This document shows, piece after piece, positions 20,969 to 26,074 of a DNA stretch of 26,074 nt. The position numbers and the translations under genes are program-made. The notes beneath the pieces were generated by a model, which worked only from the letters and a program-made list of their open reading frames with translations, was not told the origin of the DNA and did no database searches. The DNA comes from Balamuthia mandrillaris (lineage: Eukaryota > Discosea > Longamoebia > Balamuthiidae), in assembly GCA_031835245.1 (NCBI GenBank), contig JAVKOQ010000583.1, positions 1 through 26,074 on the forward strand. Direction: 5' to 3'. How positions within the stretch are numbered: the stretch's first letter is position 1; each line of letters begins with the position of its first letter.

Positions 20969-22397
20969 TCAAAAGAGATCGTCCAGCACCTTCTTGAGTA
21001 TGGTCTCGCGTACAGCCTTGAATACAAACTCGACGTTCTCCGTGTTGATTGCGATGGTAAAATGTGTGTAAATAACATGAGGGGAGGTGTTCATCTCGAG
21101 AAAGCGTGCTTTGATAAAAGCGCAGGCCGCATCAAAATCTTTTCCTCCTACACCGCCAGGCAATAAAGGTTAGGGTGGCTTCATCATCAAAACAACACAA
21201 GAAAGAAAAAAGAAAGATTTACCAGTGTAGTTGGGAAAAGTAACGCGTAGATCAACTCGTTGTATCTTTTCTTTGAAGAGATCGATCTTGTTGAGGAAGA
21301 GAATGAAAGATGTCTCCATGAACCAAGGGCTGTTGCAGATTTCGTCAAAGAGAAGCAAAGACTCCTTCATTCGGTTTTGCTGATCATCCTCTCGCAACGT
21401 TTGATCATACTCGCTCATGGCCACACAGAACACAACAGCAGTAACGCAATCGAAGCAATGAATCCACTTTCGGCGTTCGCTTCTCTGTCCACCAACGTCT
21501 ACCATCCGGAAGGAAATATCCTCAAATGTGAAGTCTGCCTCCTCAATACCGGTACTTCGTACACGCGCTCTCAACACGTCCTGTTCAGTAGGGCAGTAAT
21601 CCTCGTCCAGAAAGCGTTCCACGTTGTCAAAGAAACTTCAAATAATAATAATAATGAAGAAAAGCTTAGTGAGACGACAGAGTAGGGGATACACAACACA
21701 AAGTAAAGGAGCTAATATGTACTAAGCAGCAGAGTCGTTAAGCTGATAAGCCCTATCTCGCATTTCGTAAGTCTGTTGGATAGCGTCATCCTTCCACAAG
21801 GCGGCAATATCCTTGCCAACCTCCTCCGTCCAGGAGTCGCCTGCTGCCGGTAGTTTTGCCAAATTCTCTGCACGGGTCTTTTTCCAATGTGCCATTTATT
21901 GTCAGCAGCAAGAACAATAACAAAGAACAAGAATGGAGCAACACGAAATAACAAAAATTAATAGTTACCCTGTTCTCATCGGAGCTCATATCGATACCCA
22001 GCTTGGCAGCCGCGTTTACCAGAACCTTCATTTGGGTAATGCAGTTGCCATAGATCACAAACTTGTAGGCTAACAACTCTTCCGGTTTGAAGCCGCCGTC
22101 CAAGCTGATAATTTTCATCTGTTTAAAGATCGTAGACTTACCAGATTCTCCTGGCCCTGTTAGTTTTATTATGTTTTTTTTTATCGGTGAGATAAATCTG
22201 TTGAAGCAAAGGAAGTGGCAGAGAGAGGAAAGAGGAAGAGAGAGAGAGAGAGAGAGAGAGAGAAGGGTACCAAGTAGCAATAGTTTGACTTCCTCTTTCA
22301 ACCGCTTTCTATCTTGGGAAATCTCCTCGTCGATGTCTTTGTTCTTCTTCTTGGCCATTTTCTCCTCAGCCGTCATTGAACCGAAGCAAGCCCCCAT
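20969..22397 (-). CDS. Heterotrimeric G-protein alpha subunit
   Basis: GTPase that relays GPCR signals at the plasma membrane. Exons on the minus strand: 22397-22271, 22156-21969, 21877-21723, 21635-21223, 21147-20969 (1062 nt, 353 aa, the usual length). The N-terminus MGACFGS has Gly2 for myristoylation and Cys4 for palmitoylation, which decides this ATG over an in-frame upstream GTG. P-loop GPGESGKST; switch I Arg in [12 protein letters not shown]; switch [14 protein letters not shown] with the catalytic Gln; NKxD as FLNKIDLF. Three oddities: Pro in the P-loop where most have Ala or Thr; TIAIN where most have TCATD for guanine-ring contact; and a C-terminus ending LDDLF with no Cys four from the end, so it is not a pertussis-toxin site. 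The acceptor before 21877 has a weak pyrimidine tract. Confidence 0.94.
22237..22263 (-). repeat. (CT)n microsatellite in G-alpha intron 1
   Basis: GA run on the + strand, hence CT on the sense strand of the minus-strand gene, in the intron at 22270-22157. Confidence 0.95.
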
Positions 22398-22817
22398 GGT
22401 CGTTGCTTTTCTTGTCCTTGCAGTTGTTCTTGTCCTTGCGTCTTTGTTTGTTTGAGTGGTCACCCCGATTAAAAATCTTTAGTTTTTTGCCCTCCCCTTT
22501 TACTGGTGCGCTCGGTCCCTTCCTAATAATGCTGATCCTTTCAGAAAGAAAACAACAACGCGGTAGTTGATGATAAGGCGGCTGAACCTAGCAGCAGCAA
22601 AGCAGCCCTTCTTTTTTGAAAAATCCAAAAAAAAAAAAAAAACCCAAACGAAGCCTTTTTGCTCGGAACCACAGCAGCAACAGCAGCACTGCACAATGAT
22701 GGGGCAGGCAACACAACACAAAGATAGAAAAAAGCAGAGCTCTGCTGCCCTATTTTTTCCCCCCCTTTTTTTGATTTGGTAAATTAGGGGTAAGCCCTCA
22801 GTGGTTGATCGACCGAT
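22398..22817. other. Gap between the UNG 3' end and the G-alpha start
   Basis: 420 bp that must contain the UNG 3' end and the G-alpha promoter, both on the minus strand. It holds A-runs near 22627-22642, a short CAG/CAA-rich stretch near 22672-22690, and C- and T-runs near 22753-22772. No TATA box or canonical poly(A) signal was identified. Confidence 0.55.
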
Positions 22818-24635
22818 CTATTTTTGATTTCCCATTGGTTGCGTGCTTTCGGTGAAGCAAGATGAAACCACTTTTGCTCCATGGCCCATTGGACAGTGGT
22901 TAGCCCAATGGCCTTGACCACCGCACTTGAAGCAGCCGTCTCTTCTTGGAGAGCTGCTGTTGGAGGCCTTGGAATTGCTCCAGGCATTACCGTTACCATT
23001 TCCATCTTCCCAGATGAACGTGTCGCATCGTTGAGACTCCTCCGAAATGGAACAGCGATAGAACCGGCGGCCCTGGTTTGGTCCTTCCTTCTTCACTGTA
23101 AATGATATACAGGCGATTCCATGGCCGGAACAAAGCGGCGCAAGTTGCTCTTCCGCTGAAGTGGGGGTTTGCCATTGCTGCTGGTGCTGCTGTTAGTCTG
23201 TGGGTGAGGAAGGACAACAAATAGAAGCGGTGTAATTACCCCGTTGTTGGTAGCTGCCCGTGGCCGCTTTGTGGATACACTGCCTGCCGTTGTGTTGTTA
23301 GGGCACTCCTTAGCCCAATGCCCCATTTGCCCACATGAAAAGCAACCAGTACTTGTTGCTGAGGAAGAACCACTGCCGGCATGCCCATCCCCTTCGCTGC
23401 TCTCTCGAACAGCAAAGGTATCTTGTATGGATCGCTTTTTACCACGAGGAAAAGAAGAAGCAGATGAAGAAGATGGAAGTGCTTTGTCAGGTACTGATGC
23501 GCTTGTAGAAGGTTGCTGGTTTGTGATGGCCTCCCAGCGTACAGGCGACATGGATTGGTCCTCCAGAATTTCGTTTGTCTTGGAGAAGTGTCTGCAACCA
23601 AAGAACCCCCTATCTGCTGACTTTGGGGAAGGGTGAGTCGCTGTCAGGATGTGATGCCTCTGCTCATCTAGAAGGGCGGCTTTGGCTTGAGCAGATCTTC
23701 CCCAAAGGAGAAACACCACTCCTCTTTTGTGCTGGTTGATAGCTTTGATGGTGGCATCAGTGAAGAGTTCCCATCCTTGGTTAGCATGAGAGTTTGGTTC
23801 TCCTTGTCTGCATGTGTGGAGAGAAGAGACAATTCAAGAAAGAGGAAGCAGTTTAGACACAGAAGATAATGCTCACCTTACGGTCAAGACTGTATTGAGC
23901 AGCAAGACGCCCTGTGCACCCCACTCTAGCAAATAGCCATGAGGAGGGCGTTTGAATGTTGGAATGTCATCCTCTAACTCTTTGTATATATTACAGAGGC
24001 TAGGAGGGACTTGCACTCCTTTGCGTACCGAAAAGCACATGCCATGTGCTTGGCCTGCCCTCACATATGGATCTTGGCCTGTGCATTATGCCATGTCAGA
24101 AAAGAAAGAAAGCAAGAAGACGACAAACGAAAATAACAAACCAGCATGAAAGAAGAATCAAAGGAGAACACAAAGCACGCAACACAAAAAATACCTATAA
24201 TGACAACTTTGACGTTGTCGAAAGGGCACTGGTTATAAGCAGCGAAGATGTCTTCTGCAGGAGGAAACACCACACCATCTCTTCTTTCCTTGTACAGGAA
24301 AGTGGCAAGAGCGGTCCAGTAGGGTTTGGTTAGCTCGTACTCTAAAACTTGTCGCCAAGAAGGTTCTTGAAGGTTGGCTTGCAGCCTGGTGGTTTGGATT
24401 TGCTTGAAACGCTCCAAAGCAGCCAACCTGTTTCTTTCAATAGTCTGTCGCTCTTCTTCTGTCAACTCATCTTCCTCCTATCCTCAACAAAAAAAAAAAA
24501 AGAGAGTAAAATACGGTGAGAGGGGAGTGTGGGTGTCTCTACTCTCACGGAGATGCTTGAGCAACAAGAACAGCATACCGTTACGACAGCTGGTTGGGCG
24601 TCGCCTCCACTCCCCTCCTGTTTGGTGTTCTGCAT
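22818..24635 (-). CDS. UNG: Uracil-DNA glycosylase (family 1) with CCHC-GRF-CCHC zinc-finger tail
   Basis: Removes uracil from DNA at the start of base-excision repair. Exons on the minus strand: 24635-24579, 24477-24195, 24078-23877, 23807-23240, 23189-22818 (1482 nt, 493 aa). The catalytic domain (about 35-275) has GQDPY at 114-118 with the general-base Asp116, [33 protein letters not shown], and the HPSP loop with His239 followed by [17 protein letters not shown] low-complexity basic linker follows. Zinc knuckle 1 has Cys336, Cys339, His344, Cys349. The GRF finger is about 388-432 (PLCSGHG, then [15 protein letters not shown] and RCDTFIWED; probable ligands Cys390, His393, Cys416, Cys425). 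Zinc knuckle 2 has Cys456, Cys459, His464, Cys469. GRF fingers of APE2, NEIL3 and TOP3A bind single-stranded DNA. The last acceptor (23190) was chosen because only it opens the frame giving the full GRF motif. Confidence 0.92.
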
Positions 24636-24711
24636 TACTACGTTACCTCTTTTCTTTAAAAAAATTCTTGGAAATAATTAATTGGCAAAGAGGAACAAAA
24701 TGTGTGTGCAC

Positions 24712-24717
24712 TTTATT
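24712..24717 (-). terminator. AATAAA poly(A) signal of ELP3
   Basis: TTTATT on the + strand, AATAAA on the minus strand, 117 bp after the ELP3 stop and about 80 bp before the UNG start. Confidence 0.6.
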
Positions 24718-24745
24718 GTTGTGAGTCAAATACATTTTTGGCCAC

Positions 24746-24830
24746 GGCACAAGAACAGCATCCCGGTTCGACCGTGATAGCAGGTTAGCTCCACTCGCCT
24801 CCTCGGTTGTCATGTGGTGTGTTTTTGCAT
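24746..24830 (-). pseudogene. Decayed duplicate of UNG exon 1 and its splice donor
   Basis: On the minus strand this stretch parallels UNG exon 1 and the donor after it (24635-24564). Shared blocks are an ATGCA start, GAGTGGAG, AACC-GCT-TC, and ATGCTGTTCTTGT, with ACAAGAACAGCAT on the + strand at both 24564-24576 and 24749-24761. In this copy the frame closes after six codons and the donor reads GGATGC instead of GTATGC. It begins right after the ELP3 stop codon. Confidence 0.6.
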
Positions 24831-24833
24831 CGA

Positions 24834-26002
24834 TTAGTCATACCACTCATCGGTGTCCAATCGCTTGCTCATGTATGGGCCATCCAACTCTGTAAAACGG
24901 TTTGCTTCATGGTTAGGAACCGCAATGTACCACGCAGGAGAAGGTGGTGAAGTGCCGCACCATAGCCAAGCTTGCGGTAGTAATGCCTGGTACCAACGCC
25001 CGAAATAACGGCTATTTTAGTGGAACCATGCTCCTCTCTTGCAATCCGTTCAGCTTCTTCCATTAGCAGCGTACCGTATCCCTTTGGGCGGAAAATACAT
25101 AATGGCAGTTAATCCACATGAAAGCGCTGAAGGACATCCTTGGGGAAAGAGAGAGAGAAAGAGAGAGAGAGAAAGAGAGAGAGAAAGAGGGAGAGAGGGA
25201 GAAAGAGAGCGAGGGAGAGAGAGAGAGGGAGAGAAACAGAAGCGATGACAACCTGGTGCTGGAATTTGGTTGGATCCCGGTTGTGTATGGGCACCACGGT
25301 GCCATAGACGTGCAGCTCCCGGACAATGGAGCAGTTGCCTTTTAATTCCTCTCTGAATGTGACGGCGCTGCATTTGCGGAGACGCAGCAGACCTATAAGA
25401 ATATCCTGACGAGGGTCCTCGTAGGATAGAAAAGTCTCCCAACCCCCGTTTGCCATGTAGTCTCTACGCACCAATTCCACTTGGTCGGGCAGCACCTTGT
25501 TGTGGATGTCTTTGATGCCAACCTCTCGTGTGCGGACGTCCCTGCACTTGGTTCCAAAGTCGTTCATTCGTCGCAGCGCAAGTTCTCTCAAGTTACCGTT
25601 CTCCACTCCGGACGTGACCAATGGCATGGGAATGTCCCTAATGCGAAAAAAAAAAAGTAGAACAGGTTCAAACTCTGGTGAACACACCCTTAATAAGCGA
25701 AGAAGAAATTAACTGACCTTTGAATACGATAGACACGAGTCCATGGTGGAACAAGGGCCAAGATTTTGGCAATCAGATCAACCAAAGCATCTGGGTGATA
25801 GTTCTTGTACTTGCCCGTCTTCCAAAGCTCGTACAACCCTAATTATTGCCAACCCGGCAACAACTTCACGTTAGCTTGACCATACAGGGAGAGAGAGAGA
25901 GAGAGAGAGAAGAGGAGAGACGCACGTACCAGTGCCTCGGATAACCAAAGTGGGATAGATCTTCAAGCCGTCAGTGCGGAAAGCTGGATTCTCGAAAAAC
26001 TC
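24834..26002 (-). CDS. ELP3: Elongator complex acetyltransferase ELP3, C-terminal part (gene continues past right edge)
   Basis: Catalytic subunit of Elongator, which modifies the wobble uridine of tRNAs. Exons on the minus strand: 26002-25930, 25838-25718, 25637-25253, 25081-24961, 24889-24834 (756 nt, the last 251 residues). Seen in order: [124 protein letters not shown] (acetyl-CoA loop), [20 protein letters not shown] (GNAT domain). The radical-SAM half lies beyond 26074; 26003-26074 looks like intron. The C-terminus carries a short extension ([10 protein letters not shown]) after the usual end. It is tandem with UNG on the same strand, with 198 bp between stop and start. Confidence 0.95.
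25147..25236 (-). repeat. CT-rich microsatellite in an ELP3 intron
   Basis: About 90 bp of imperfect GA repeat on the + strand (CT on the sense strand) occupying half of the intron at 25252-25082. Confidence 0.95.
25889..25911 (-). repeat. (CT)n microsatellite in an ELP3 intron
   Basis: GA run on the + strand (CT on the sense strand) in the intron at 25929-25839. Confidence 0.95.
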
Positions 26003-26074
26003 CTGGTATCAGTTGGGAAAAGTTAGTGTGCCAAAGGCAATTGTTAAAAATGGAAGTCAACTGAAAGTACATTG

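Noticed and set aside
22398-22463. An upstream in-frame GTG start extending G-alpha by 22 residues
   Set aside because: The ATG at 22397 gives the conserved myristoylation/palmitoylation N-terminus MGACFGS and the normal family length.
23093-23189. UNG ending at the TGA reached when reading from an acceptor at the CCCACAG just upstream
   Set aside because: That reading ends within the GRF coding region and loses the motif. The acceptor ten bases further on is in phase and restores a canonical GRF finger and a second zinc knuckle.
24441-24477. A TTG start for UNG within exon 2
   Set aside because: An upstream ATG exon at 24635 joins in phase through GTATGC and GATAG signals.
24746-24790. A tRNA-like GGTTCGA (B-box-like) stretch
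   Set aside because: No pairing T stem, acceptor stem or correctly placed A box could be drawn. The stretch is better explained as part of the duplicated UNG first exon.
1-26074. Transposons, retroelements or viral remnants
   Set aside because: No transposase, reverse transcriptase, integrase or capsid-like reading frame, and no long terminal or inverted repeats, were seen.

Overview
This window is nuclear DNA from an intron-rich, gene-dense unicellular eukaryote. Almost every gene is broken into short exons by GT-AG introns, mostly 50-150 bp long. Intergenic gaps are only about 200-500 bp, and the proteins are conserved eukaryotic ones (HSP90, NUP160, TBCK, G-alpha, ELP3). A free-living amoeba of the Amoebozoa (Balamuthia or Acanthamoeba-like) would fit the compact layout and the gene mix, but this is an inference and no species marker is visible. 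No transposon, retroelement, tRNA or rRNA gene was recognised.

Layout, left to right: (1) a 5'-truncated gene, + strand, for a PQQ-type sugar dehydrogenase fused to a DOMON domain (2-2848); (2) TBCK, + strand, 17 exons (3041-7246); (3) intronless cytosolic HSP90, - strand (7619-9748), with a TATA box and a cluster of heat-shock elements in the 509-bp divergent gap; (4) nucleoporin NUP160, + strand, 29 exons (10258-16732); (5) an uncharacterised beta-trefoil (fascin/DUF569-like) protein, - strand (17030-18693), whose single intron is a 620-bp compound microsatellite; (6) a histidyl-tRNA synthetase of the plant organellar type, + strand (18948-20597); (7) a heterotrimeric G-protein alpha subunit, - strand (20969-22397); (8) uracil-DNA glycosylase with an unusual CCHC-GRF-CCHC zinc-finger tail, - strand (22818-24635); (9) the C-terminal part of the Elongator acetyltransferase ELP3, - strand, running off the right edge (24834-26002).

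The genes are unrelated housekeeping functions and do not form a pathway or operon. Exon models were built by hand from splice signals, reading-frame continuity and family similarity. For each complete gene the exon lengths sum to a multiple of three: TBCK 1000 aa, NUP160 1486 aa, trefoil protein 347 aa, HisRS 476 aa, G-alpha 353 aa, UNG 493 aa.

The most notable observations are these. The UNG protein carries a tail of a GRF finger between two zinc knuckles. A decayed copy of the first UNG exon lies just upstream of the real one. CT microsatellites inside introns always place the pyrimidines on the sense strand of the host gene. The giant (GAA/GAACAA)n intron in the trefoil gene leaves several reading frames open and so mimics a long low-complexity protein. 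The sugar dehydrogenase is fused to a DOMON domain that appears to keep its heme ligands.
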